A program made the position numbers and the translations under genes. Shown one piece after another: positions 8,543 through 16,340 of a stretch of 64,000 nt of DNA; the stretch's first letter is position 1, and every line of letters begins with the position of its first letter. The DNA is from an uncultured Opitutia bacterium (GTDB lineage Bacteria > Verrucomicrobiota > Verrucomicrobiia > Opitutales > UBA953). The notes beneath the pieces were generated by a model. The model searched no databases. It was not told the DNA's origin and worked only from the letters and a program-made list of their open reading frames with translations. The stretch spans positions 310,001 through 374,000 of the forward strand of contig CAMFKE010000001.1 in assembly GCA_945957395.1 (NCBI GenBank), written 5' to 3'.

Positions 8543-9394
8543 ATGCGCAAAATCCTACTCTGCCTCGACGGCTCACTTTACGGACGCTCCTGCTGCGGCT
8601 ACGCCGCCTGGATGGCCGGACGCACCGGCGCCTCGGTGGACGCGCTTTATGTGTCGGAGCTGTGGCAGTTTGAAACCCCGCTTATCGCCGACTTCGGCGG
8701 CAGTCTCGGCGCCCAGCCGTACCTCGCCCTCACCGCCCAGCTTCAGGAAATCGAGAAGACCAAGGCCGACGCCATGAAGGGCGCCGCCGAGGACATGTTC
8801 TCCAAGATGTCGGCCGCCGACTCCCTGCGCTTCCATCACCGCACGGGCGTGCTGGTCGACACCCTCGATGAGTTCGAGCAGGGCGACACGCCGTGCGACT
8901 TCCTTGTCGTGGGCAAGCGCGGCGAAAACGCCAATTTCGCCAAGGGTCACCTGGGCACCAACATGGAGCGCGTCGTGCGCGCCTCCACCATGCCGGTGCT
9001 GGTCGCCAACCGCGAGTTCACCGCCCCCACGCGCCTTCTCCTCGCCTATGACGGCAGCCCCAGCGCGACCAAGGCGCTCGACTTCGTCGCCACCTCCTCG
9101 CTCTTCGACGGCATCGAGAAACATGTGGTGACGGTCGCCCGCTCCGGCGAGGAACGCCAGGCTTCGGAACGCCTCGCGGCCGCCGAAAAGGCGCTCAGCG
9201 CCGCGGGCGTCGGCTCCGCGCAGGTGCTCGGCGGACATCCCGGCGACGCCATCGCCGAGTATGTGGCGGCCAACGGCATCAACCTTCTCGTGATGGGCGC
9301 CTACGGCCACTCCGTGATCCGCCGCCTCATCATCGGCAGCACGACCACCGAGTTGCTGCGCCGCTGCAAGGTGCCGGTCATGCTCTTCCGCTAA
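8543..9394 (+). CDS. Tandem universal stress protein (UspA family)
   Basis: The 283-residue protein contains two Usp domains. The first runs from MRKILLCLDGSLYGRSCCGYAAWMA to about residue 155, ending GHLGTNMERVVRASTMPVLVANREF; the second from TRLLLAYDGSPSATKALDFVA to the C-terminus. The second domain has an ATP-binding-type motif GAYGHSVIRRLIIGSTTTELLRRCKVPVMLF (G-2x-G-9x-G-S/T), while the first carries GKRGENANFAKGHLGTNMERV. Such tandem Usp proteins act in stress survival in the cytoplasm; specific targets are not known. AAAGGA nine bases before ATG 8543 is a good ribosome-binding site and decides the start. A long perfect hairpin terminator follows. The gene is monocistronic. Confidence 0.92.
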   Translation: MRKILLCLDGSLYGRSCCGYAAWMAGRTGASVDALYVSELWQFETPLIADFGGSLGAQPYLALTAQLQEIEKTKADAMKGAAEDMFSKMSAADSLRFHHRTGVLVDTLDEFEQGDTPCDFLVVGKRGENANFAKGHLGTNMERVVRASTMPVLVANREFTAPTRLLLAYDGSPSATKALDFVATSSLFDGIEKHVVTVARSGEERQASERLAAAEKALSAAGVGSAQVLGGHPGDAIAEYVAANGINLLVMGAYGHSVIRRLIIGSTTTELLRRCKVPVMLFR

Positions 9395-9463
9395 GTCCGC
9401 CCCGACGCGCTCCGGATTTGCCGATTATCCGAGGCCGGGGTGGGGCGTCCCGGCCCGCCGAAT

Positions 9464-9514
9464 GTGACCCGCCGCAGCCATCGCCACCGGTGCGCGGCGG
9501 GTCACAACTTTTTG
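9464..9514 (+). terminator. Terminator after the Usp gene with a 12-bp perfect stem
   Basis: GTGACCCGCCGC (9464-9475) and GCGGCGGGTCAC (9494-9505) are perfectly complementary around an 18-base loop and are followed by AACTTTTT. Confidence 0.85.
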
Positions 9515-9572
9515 AAATTTCGCCTTGATTAAAGCGGGTGGGGATGCAGCGTGTGCGACCTCGAAACGAGAC

Positions 9573-9649
9573 GGACGCTTAGCTCAGTTGGTTAGAGCAC
9601 GGCATTCACATTGCCGGGGTCGCAGGTTCAAGTCCTGCAGCGTCCACCA
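9573..9649 (+). tRNA. tRNA-Val (anticodon CAC)
   Basis: The cloverleaf can be drawn directly. Acceptor arm GGACGCT (9573-9579) pairs with AGCGTCC (9639-9645). The anticodon stem CGGCA/TGCCG encloses the loop TTCACAT with anticodon CAC at 9607-9609, which reads GTG. The T-arm is GCAGG-TTCAAGT-CCTGC. The D-arm has AGCTCAGTTGGTTAGAGC. The discriminator A and CCA are encoded (9646-9649). CAC specifies valine. The gene stands alone and is followed immediately by a terminator. Confidence 0.95.
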
Positions 9650-9653
9650 CTTT

Positions 9654-9685
9654 AAAAAGGCCCGCCTATCAGGCGGGCCTTTTTT
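9654..9685 (+). terminator. Terminator of the tRNA-Val gene
   Basis: AAAAAGGCCCGCC and GGCGGGCCTTTTT pair perfectly over 13 bases around TATCA and end in a T-run, four bases after the tRNA CCA. The A-run on the left arm makes it potentially bidirectional. Confidence 0.9.
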
Positions 9686-9837
9686 CGTTTCGAGCAGGAG
9701 TCGCGGCGGAGGTTGAGCCGCTTGGTTTTTTCCGCACAATCCGAGGCGGTGTTTTGGCGTGGGGCGGCGCGGCGGTGTTTTTTCTTTCTGCGCGACGCGA
9801 ATTCCAAAATAACCGTGGCACTCCGATTTTTCCCAAC

Positions 9838-11295
9838 ATGAGCCTGAAAAGCCTTTTTCGCACGAAATCGCACGAGAGAATCCTGGCCGACGCCGAAGAG
9901 GGCGAGCACCGCATGCCGCGCACGCTGGATGCGTGGCACCTGACGCTGCTGGGCATCGGGGCCGTCATCGGCGCCGGTATTTTCGTGCTCACCGGGCACG
10001 CCGCGGCGGCGTATGCGGGGCCGGCCATCACGCTGTCGTTCGTGCTTTCGGCGTTGGCGTGCGTGTTCGCGGCGCTGTGCTACGCGGAGTTCGCCTCGAT
10101 GATCCCCGTGGCGGGAAGCGCCTACACCTACTCGTACGCGACTCTCGGCGAGCTGTTCGCGTGGGTCATCGGGTGGGACCTGATTTTGGAGTATCTTTTC
10201 GGAGCGGCGACGGTGTCGGTGGGGTGGTCCGGCTATGTGGTGAGCTTTTTGCACGGGTTCGGCGTGCACCTGCCCGCCGAGCTTTGCGGGGCTCCGTTCG
10301 CGTACGACCACGCGACGGGCTTCGCGCTGTCGGGGTGCTGGATAAACCTGCCGGCGGCGCTCGTGATCATGGCGCTGACCGTGATGCTCACGCGCGGGCT
10401 GCGCGAGTCGGCGAATCTGAACAACATCATCGTGGTGGTGAAGGTGGCGGTGATCCTGCTCTTCATCGCCTTCGGCCTGCGCCATGTGAACACGGGGAAC
10501 TGGACGCCCTTCATTCCCGAAAACACGACCGGAAAATTCGGCGAGTACGGGTGGACCGGCATCCTGCGCGGAGCGGGCGTGGTGTTCTTCGCCTACATCG
10601 GCTTTGACGCCATCTCCACGGCCGCCCAGGAGGCGAAAAACCCGCAGCGCGACATGCCGCGAGGCATCCTGTGGTCGCTGGCGGTGTGTGCGGCGCTGTA
10701 CATGGCGGTGGCCCTGGTGCTCACCGGCATCGTGCACTATTCGCAGCTGAATGTGGCCTATCCGATGGCGGTCGCCATGGACGCGGCCGGGGACTCGTTG
10801 CGCTGGCTGGCGCCCTTCATCAAGTTCGGCGCCATCGCCGGGCTGAGTTCGGTCATCCTCGTGCTGCTGATGGGGCAGACGCGCATCTTTTACTCGATGG
10901 CCAAGGACAGCCTGCTGCCGGGGCGCTTCGCGGCGATCCACCCGCGATTCAAGACGCCGGCGTTTTCCACGCGGCTCACGGGCGTGTGCGCCACGCTGAT
11001 AGCGGCGCTGTTCCCCATCGACCTGTTGGGTGAGATGGTGTCCATCGGGGCGCTGCTGGCGTTCATGATGGTGTGCGCGGGCATCCTGGTGATGCGCCGC
11101 ACGAAGCCGGATCTGCCGCGCCCGTTCCGTACGCCGTGGGTGCCGGTGGTGCCGGTGCTGGGCATCGTCTTCGCGGGCATCCAGATGGTCGCGCTGCCGG
11201 CGGGCACCTGGGGGCGTCTGGTGGTCTGGATGGCTCTGGGCGTCGCGATTTACTTCGCCTACGGGCGCCGACGCGCGGCGCAGGCGCTTTCCTGA
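9838..11295 (+). CDS. APC-superfamily amino acid permease (CAT-like)
   Basis: The 485-residue protein is a polytopic inner-membrane transporter of the amino acid-polyamine-organocation superfamily. The N-terminus (HRMPRTLDAWHLTLLGIGAVIGAGIFVLTGHAAA) carries the unwound TM1 motif G-A-x-I-G-A-G-I-F, and FFAYIGFDAISTAAQEAKNPQRDMPRGIL is the conserved TM6-TM7 loop of cationic amino-acid transporters and YfnA-like permeases. About 12-14 hydrophobic helices are visible. Substrate is not deducible beyond amino acids. The start at 9838 (MSLKSLFRTKSHERIL) is chosen over an upstream extension to 9754 because only from here does the family alignment make sense. rlmJ starts ten bases after its stop, so the two are probably co-transcribed. 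Confidence 0.9.
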   Translation: MSLKSLFRTKSHERILADAEEGEHRMPRTLDAWHLTLLGIGAVIGAGIFVLTGHAAAAYAGPAITLSFVLSALACVFAALCYAEFASMIPVAGSAYTYSYATLGELFAWVIGWDLILEYLFGAATVSVGWSGYVVSFLHGFGVHLPAELCGAPFAYDHATGFALSGCWINLPAALVIMALTVMLTRGLRESANLNNIIVVVKVAVILLFIAFGLRHVNTGNWTPFIPENTTGKFGEYGWTGILRGAGVVFFAYIGFDAISTAAQEAKNPQRDMPRGILWSLAVCAALYMAVALVLTGIVHYSQLNVAYPMAVAMDAAGDSLRWLAPFIKFGAIAGLSSVILVLLMGQTRIFYSMAKDSLLPGRFAAIHPRFKTPAFSTRLTGVCATLIAALFPIDLLGEMVSIGALLAFMMVCAGILVMRRTKPDLPRPFRTPWVPVVPVLGIVFAGIQMVALPAGTWGRLVVWMALGVAIYFAYGRRRAAQALS

Positions 11296-11305
11296 GACGC
11301 CGGCC

Positions 11306-12160
11306 ATGCTCGCCTACCGTCACGCGTATCACGCCGGCAACCATGCCGATGTGCTCAAGCATGCCGTGCTCGTGCGCGTGCTGCGCCACATGAACCTGAA
11401 GGAGAAGCCGTATCGCATCGTGGACACGCATGCGGGCGCCGGCGGTTACGCGCTGGATTCGGAGTTCGCGCGGAAGAAGTCGGAGTATGCCGACGGGGTG
11501 GGGCGGCTGTGGGCGCGCGAGGATTTGCCGGAGTCGCTGGCGGACTACCTCGCGCTGGTGCGCGCCTTCAACGCCGACGGGAATCTGCGGCTTTATCCGG
11601 GGTCGCCGGAGTTCGCCGACCGGCTGCGCCGGCCGCGCGACGAACTGAATCTTTTTGAGCTGCATCCGGGCGACCACCCGGTGCTGGCGGAGCGTTTCGC
11701 CGGAGTGCCCGGGGTGGAGGTCCGTCGGGCGGACGGCTTCTCAGGTCTGGCGAAGCGGCTTCCGCCGCCGAGCCGGCGCGGCGTCATCCTGATGGACCCG
11801 AGCTACGAGGGTTTGTCCGATTACGCCCGGGTGTGCGATGCCGTGGAGACGGGCCTGGCGCGTTTTGCGGAGGGCGTGTTTCTGGTGTGGTATCCGTTGG
11901 TCCATAACAAGCCGGAGTCGTTCGAGCTGGCGGGCCGGCTGGCCGGGCTTTCGGCGCGGGCGCCGAAAGGGTGGCTGGACGCGCGGCTGGTGGTGGGCGA
12001 GCCCGACGAAAAGGGGTTTGGCATGGTGGGCAGCGGCATGTTCGTGGTGAACCCTCCGCACACGCTGGCCGCGGATCTGCGCGAGATGCTCCCGTATCTG
12101 ACGCGACTGCTCGCCCAATCGGCTTCGGCGCATCACCGGCTGGAGGTTTCGCCCACCTGA
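11306..12160 (+). CDS. rlmJ: 23S rRNA (adenine(2030)-N6)-methyltransferase RlmJ
   Basis: RlmJ methylates A2030 of 23S rRNA (E. coli numbering) before the large subunit is assembled, using S-adenosylmethionine. The 284-residue product starts MLAYRHAYHAGNHADVLKHAVL, the hallmark N-terminus. The SAM pocket VDTHAGAGGYAL (near residue 39), the ELHPGDHPVL segment and the catalytic loop ILMDPSYEG (a D-P-P-Y/F-like motif, here DPSYE) all match. The gene follows the amino-acid permease by ten bases. No Shine-Dalgarno is obvious, consistent with coupling to the upstream gene. Confidence 0.93.
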   Translation: MLAYRHAYHAGNHADVLKHAVLVRVLRHMNLKEKPYRIVDTHAGAGGYALDSEFARKKSEYADGVGRLWAREDLPESLADYLALVRAFNADGNLRLYPGSPEFADRLRRPRDELNLFELHPGDHPVLAERFAGVPGVEVRRADGFSGLAKRLPPPSRRGVILMDPSYEGLSDYARVCDAVETGLARFAEGVFLVWYPLVHNKPESFELAGRLAGLSARAPKGWLDARLVVGEPDEKGFGMVGSGMFVVNPPHTLAADLREMLPYLTRLLAQSASAHHRLEVSPT

Positions 12161-12281
12161 GGGCCGCTCGCGCCGATTCCCCGGCATGAGGGTTGTTTGA
12201 TAATCCGGGGCGAGGGAGGTAATGCGGATTGAAGCCGGGCGCCGCGACGCCCAAGGTGCGCGAGCCCCGAAAGGAATTTTT

Positions 12282-13463
12282 ATGAAATCGCTCGAAGCCA
12301 TCCTGCTCATCCTCGCCGGAATGATCGGCATCCAAGTGCTGTGCGGCAGGTTTCGCCTGCCCGGCGCGATTTTCCCCGGCTATGTGGTGTACGGGTTGCT
12401 GCTGGGCGCCGGCATGAGCGACGACACGCGCGTGTTTCTGCGCGACGCCGGCCAGTTCGGTTTCATCCTCCTGCTGTATTTGCTCGGTTTGGAGGTGCGC
12501 ATCCCGCGCATGGGCGAATCGCTGCTGGCCATGAAGGCGGCGGCGCGGTGGTTCCTGTGGCAGGTGCCGCTGGTCATGCTTGTCGGCACGGCGATGGGGC
12601 TTTCCCCGGGGGCGACCGCCCTGGCGGCGCTGGCGCTGTCGGGCGTGGCGGTGGGCATGGCGCATCCGTTGCTGCACGAGTATTCGGAGCGCGGCGGGGC
12701 CAGGAGCGCCGAACTGCTGTCGTGGCTGGTGGCGCTGGAGGTGTGGGCGATCCTGCTGCTCTCGGGCGGCGACGCGTTGTTCAGGTTCGGACTGGGGTGG
12801 GACGCCGCGCTGAAGATATTCCTGATGGTGTTCATGATCGGGCTTCTTGCGCACGGCGCGCCGGTCGTGGGCGGGGCGATTCGCCGGATTCTCGACCGCG
12901 CGCTGCGCTGGCGCATCCACGGGGTGCTCCTGCTGCTTTTCGGACTGTGCGCGGTGTCCGACCGCATCGGGCTGGCCGCGCCGAAGGCGGCTTTCTTCCT
13001 GGGCCTTTTCACGCACACGCTGGCGGACGAGAAGGGGCAGGACACCATCGAGGAATCGTTGCGCCCGCTGGCGCGCGATTTCCTCATCCCGATTTTCTTC
13101 GTTTATCTGGGCACGCTGGTTTCGGTGAAGGCGCTGTTCTCCCCGGCGATGCTGTGGGCGGCGCTCACCACGCTGCTTCTGGTGTGCTGGCGCATGGAAC
13201 TGTTTCGGCGCAAATTCATGCCGATGTTCGGTTGGCGTTTTGACGCCGTGCGCACCACGCTGCCGAACCTGAGCATGGTCGCGGTGGGCGTGCAGGCGTT
13301 GCGTCAGTCGCGCGCCCCGGAGGAGGTCACGGACTGGCTGCTGCTTTCCGGGCTGATGCTATCGCTGCTGCCGATGTTCTGGCGTGCGGGAGCGCCTTCG
13401 GGAGAGCCGGCATCGGAGTCGTCGGAAGGGGAGTGCGAGGGGCGGCCCGAGAGCGCCTCGTAG
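12282..13463 (+). CDS. Cation/proton antiporter, CPA2 (KefB-like) type
   Basis: The 393-residue membrane protein resembles the transport domain of Na+/H+ or K+/H+ exchangers. Repeated hydrophobic helices begin at SLEAILLILAGMIGIQVLC; the segment FGFILLLYLLGLEVRIPRM is the F-x-x-G-L-E motif typical of CPA2. No C-terminal TrkA-N regulatory domain is present. The start is fixed by AAGGA seven bases upstream of ATG 12282. The last 53 codons (from 13304) overlap, on the opposite strand, the 3' end of the CLC transporter gene; the overlap includes the final helix DWLLLSGLMLSLLPMFW and a Ser/Glu-rich tail. The ion specificity cannot be told from sequence. Confidence 0.82.
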   Translation: MKSLEAILLILAGMIGIQVLCGRFRLPGAIFPGYVVYGLLLGAGMSDDTRVFLRDAGQFGFILLLYLLGLEVRIPRMGESLLAMKAAARWFLWQVPLVMLVGTAMGLSPGATALAALALSGVAVGMAHPLLHEYSERGGARSAELLSWLVALEVWAILLLSGGDALFRFGLGWDAALKIFLMVFMIGLLAHGAPVVGGAIRRILDRALRWRIHGVLLLLFGLCAVSDRIGLAAPKAAFFLGLFTHTLADEKGQDTIEESLRPLARDFLIPIFFVYLGTLVSVKALFSPAMLWAALTTLLLVCWRMELFRRKFMPMFGWRFDAVRTTLPNLSMVAVGVQALRQSRAPEEVTDWLLLSGLMLSLLPMFWRAGAPSGEPASESSEGECEGRPESAS

Positions 13464-14758
13464 ACGGGAGGCGAGCCGAGCTCCTCGGCGACGAGGAAGG
13501 CGATCATGCAGGCGATGAGAGCCGGCAGCATGAAGGCGTAGTCGCCGGTGAGTTCCAGCACGAGCACGAGCGCGGTGAGCGGGGCGCGCACGCTGGCGGA
13601 GAAAAACGCCCCCATGCCCACCGCCACGAAAATGCCGGGCGGCAGCACGCTGTCGGGAAAGAAGCGGTTCCACTGGTCGCCCAGGGCGCGGCCCAGGAGC
13701 GCGCCCAGCGCGAGCAGGGGCACCATGAAGCCCGTAGCGGCGCCGGAGGCCGTGGCCATGAGGGTGGCCAGGAAGCGCAGGGCGAACAGCGTGAGCAGGA
13801 GCGAGAGGGCGGGTGCGCCCTGCATGGCCAGCTCGACCAAGGGGGCGCCGCCGCCGCTCATGCCCGGGTGATGCAACGCGAGAAACGCGGTGAAGCCCGC
13901 CGCCGCCGCGCCCAGGGCGACGCGCGAGAGGGGCCGCTTGCCGGCGCCGAGGGCGGCGGAGGCGACGAGGCGGCTGTTGAAGACCGCGCCGATAAGGCCG
14001 GCGGCGAGGCCCAGAAGACTGGCGCCCAGGAGCGGGCCGATGCCGGGGGGGCAGACGACGCCGTGAAGGTGGAACACCGGGGGGTGTCCGATCCACAGGC
14101 GTGAGATCACATCGGCGGTGGCGGAGGCCAGCACGGTGCACACGAGCACGGGCGTGCTGAAGTTGCCCTGAAGTTCCTCGAGCACGAAGATCACGCCGGC
14201 GAGCGGCGCGTTGAAGGCGGCGGAGAGGCCGGCGGCGGCGCCGGCGGAGATGAGCGCGCGGTGTTCGCCGATGCCGCGAGGGGCGCGGAGCAGGTTGGCG
14301 AGGCCCTGTCCGCAGGCGCCCCCGGCGTGCACGGCGGGCGCTTCGGAGCCGGCGCCCATGCCGCCGGTCACCGCGCACACGAGCGAGGCGGTCTTCACCG
14401 CGAGCACGCGCTTCCAGCGGAAGTCGGTGCGGCGGGCGAGCACGGCGCGCAGGTGCGGCACGCCGCCGCCGCCGGCTTCGGGGGCGAAGCGTATGACCAG
14501 CCACACCGAGAGGGCACCGAACGAACAGCAGCCGAGCAGCCACAGGGCGGTCATCCCGGGCGAGGCCGGCAGGGCGGCGCGCAGCGATGCAGCCTCTTCC
14601 AGAAGGAAATCGGGCAGGGTGCGCAGAAGCACGCCCACGACACCGGCGGCCAGGCCGATGAGGATGGCCTTGGCGATGAGGTGTCTTTTGCGGACGGTTT
14701 CGGCGGCGGCGCCGAAGCCGCGGGTCGCCCATTCCAAGGCTTCGTCAATGTATTGCAT
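13304..14758 (-). CDS. CLC-family chloride transporter, probably a Cl-/H+ antiporter
   Basis: The 484-residue protein carries the three CLC selectivity segments: GGGGVPHLRAVL (GSGIP-like), GGMGAGSEAPAVHAGG (GxEGP-like, gating Glu present) and GFMVPLLALGALLG (GxFxP). LAGVIFVLEELQGNF keeps the intracellular proton glutamate of antiporter-type CLCs, so proton exchange is likely. No CBS domains follow. The start at 14758 (MQYIDEALEWATRG) is preferred to an upstream ATG because it begins the cytoplasmic N-terminal helix. After the last helix (LIACMIAFLVAEELG) a hydrophilic tail of about 55 residues rich in Ser, Asp and Glu extends 160 bases into the convergent antiporter gene. Confidence 0.92.
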   Translation of the reverse strand: MQYIDEALEWATRGFGAAAETVRKRHLIAKAILIGLAAGVVGVLLRTLPDFLLEEAASLRAALPASPGMTALWLLGCCSFGALSVWLVIRFAPEAGGGGVPHLRAVLARRTDFRWKRVLAVKTASLVCAVTGGMGAGSEAPAVHAGGACGQGLANLLRAPRGIGEHRALISAGAAAGLSAAFNAPLAGVIFVLEELQGNFSTPVLVCTVLASATADVISRLWIGHPPVFHLHGVVCPPGIGPLLGASLLGLAAGLIGAVFNSRLVASAALGAGKRPLSRVALGAAAAGFTAFLALHHPGMSGGGAPLVELAMQGAPALSLLLTLFALRFLATLMATASGAATGFMVPLLALGALLGRALGDQWNRFFPDSVLPPGIFVAVGMGAFFSASVRAPLTALVLVLELTGDYAFMLPALIACMIAFLVAEELGSPPVYEALSGRPSHSPSDDSDAGSPEGAPARQNIGSSDSISPESSSQSVTSSGARD

Positions 14759-14939
14759 GGTGGTGTCGCGGAGGAACCGAAAACCGGTTTCCGGCCCTGG
14801 GGGCCGGATGACGGCGCGGTGGGCGGTCAATCCGATGGAGAAAGGTCGCCATCTCGTCAACCCTATAGGCCGACGGAGGCCGTTTGCATGGTGGCGGCGG
14901 CGGGCGAAAAAATCAGCCGGGGGCGGTGTTTTTTAAGGA

Positions 14940-14967
14940 AAAGGCCGCCCGTGGCGGGGCGGCCTTT
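14940..14967 (-). terminator. Terminator after the isochorismatase-like gene
   Basis: AAAGGCCGCCC and GGGCGGCCTTT form an 11-bp perfect stem around GTGGCG or its complement. Read on the minus strand it lies 16 bases after the hydrolase stop and is followed by TCCTTAAAAAA, so the T-tract is short. Confidence 0.65.
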
Positions 14968-14983
14968 GTGTGTGGCGGCGGGC

Positions 14984-15499
14984 TCAGAGGGCCTGCGTGG
15001 AGGTGACGAGCGGGATGCGGGTGGATACGGCGTGAAGCGCGATGAGGTGGATGGGTTCGTTCACCGTGGTGCAGCAGTCCGTGAGGATGCAGACCTTGTA
15101 TTTCTCTGCGGACTTGGAGATGGCCGTGTGCGTGACGCAGTTTTGGGTCATCATGCCGCACACCAGCAGTTCGCCGACGCCCAGGCCGGAAAGCACCTTT
15201 TCCAAATCCGTCTGCACGAAGCTGTCGGCGTAGTGTTTGATCACCACCGGGGCGTCAGGCGCGGCGGCCAGGATTTCCGGGTGAATCTTGGCGCCCTCGG
15301 TGCCGGCGTTGAAGAAGGGGGCGATGCCGGCCTTGGGGTCCGCGATGTGTTGGATGTGGATGACGGCCACGCCGGCGGCGCGGGCCCGGGCGATGGCGGC
15401 TTTGGTGTTGGCGAGGGTTTTCTCGGTGTTCCACAGGGGGAACAGACCGCCGGGGAAGTAATCGTTCTGAAGGTCGATGAGCAGGAGGGCCTTTTTCAT
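14984..15499 (-). CDS. Isochorismatase-like cysteine hydrolase (nicotinamidase-type fold)
   Basis: The 171-residue cytoplasmic enzyme has the catalytic triad of the isochorismatase superfamily: Asp in KKALLLIDLQNDYF, Lys in PVVIKHYADSF and Cys in VCGMMTQNCVTHTA. A cis-peptide-like GMMTQNC segment precedes the cysteine as in family members. The likely reaction is hydrolysis of a C-N bond in an amide or related substrate; nicotinamidase is possible but the metal-ligand pattern is not clear enough to name it. The start at 15499 begins the first beta strand directly. It lies between CLC and ybeY on the same strand, 161 bases after ybeY, and has its own terminator. Confidence 0.85.
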   Translation of the reverse strand: MKKALLLIDLQNDYFPGGLFPLWNTEKTLANTKAAIARARAAGVAVIHIQHIADPKAGIAPFFNAGTEGAKIHPEILAAAPDAPVVIKHYADSFVQTDLEKVLSGLGVGELLVCGMMTQNCVTHTAISKSAEKYKVCILTDCCTTVNEPIHLIALHAVSTRIPLVTSTQAL

Positions 15500-15660
15500 G
15501 TTCGTACAATGAATCAAGGGTTTGCCACGGCATGGGGCCTCCATGCCGGGAGAGCGGGCAGTGGCGGCGGATTTCGGGGCGAAGTCAACCGGGCCTCCCG
15601 CCCTCGCCGCTTCGGCGCGACCTTTTTACGCCGGGCTCAGGCTGCGCGCGACCCCGGCGC

Positions 15661-16158
15661 TCAGTTGGCGCCGAGTACGGCGGGGAAGGTGTAGGCGGGC
15701 ATGAGGCCCTTGTCGCGCAGCAGGGCGAGGCAGGCCTTTTCGGCGTCGCGCATGGCGGCGCGCGGTGCGTCGGAGAGGTCGCAGTGGCCGGCGAGGTGCA
15801 GCCAGCCGTGCACGATGTAGAGGGTGAGCTCGTCGTCGGGGGAGAAACCGTGGCGGGGCGCCTCGCGCACCGCCTGCTCGGCGCACACGCAGATCTCTCC
15901 GGCGAAGGGTTCGGGGTCGGTCGGGTCCTCGGCGCCGTCGCCGGGGAAGGTGATCACATCGGTGACCGTGGGGTCCTCGAGAAACTCGTCGTGCAGGCGG
16001 ATGATCTCGGCGGTGTCCACGAACACCAGCGAGAGGTCGCCGGGCGGGCAGGTCCAAGGCATTTCGGCGTCGAGCGCGGCGATGACGCGGCGCAGGGCGG
16101 GGCGGTCGATTTTGAGGCCCTTGCAGAGGTTGGAGATGCGGATGCGGCGGCGGGCCAT
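15661..16158 (-). CDS. ybeY: Endoribonuclease YbeY (rRNA maturation factor)
   Basis: YbeY is a zinc-dependent endoribonuclease for 16S rRNA 3'-end maturation and ribosome quality control. The 165-residue product has the family order: an N-terminal alpha/beta part (SLVFVDTAEIIRLHDEFLEDPTVTDVITFP) and the metal site HGWLHLAGHCDLSD at about residue 112. In the usual H-G-x-L-H-L-x-G-Y-D-H motif the third ligand is His; here that position is Asp, with His and Cys just before it. The start at 16158 (MARRRIRISN) follows a pyrimidine-rich leader (CACCTCTCACTTTTCCC). It lies downstream of pgpH on the same strand, the usual pgpH-ybeY order, separated by 182 bases. Confidence 0.9.
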   Translation of the reverse strand: MARRRIRISNLCKGLKIDRPALRRVIAALDAEMPWTCPPGDLSLVFVDTAEIIRLHDEFLEDPTVTDVITFPGDGAEDPTDPEPFAGEICVCAEQAVREAPRHGFSPDDELTLYIVHGWLHLAGHCDLSDAPRAAMRDAEKACLALLRDKGLMPAYTFPAVLGAN

Positions 16159-16340
16159 GGGAAAAGTGAGAGGTGGGAATGAAGAAAGACGAAGTGGGCC
16201 GGAGGGGCTTTGGGGGCATGGATTCACGCCCATGAGCACAGATTTTCGAAGAAACGGCATGCCCGTGAAGGCTGGGCGCGAGCGCAAGTACCGAAGAAGC
16301 CCGGCACGCACGCCCGAGCCTGCTTCTCGCCGCATCGTTC

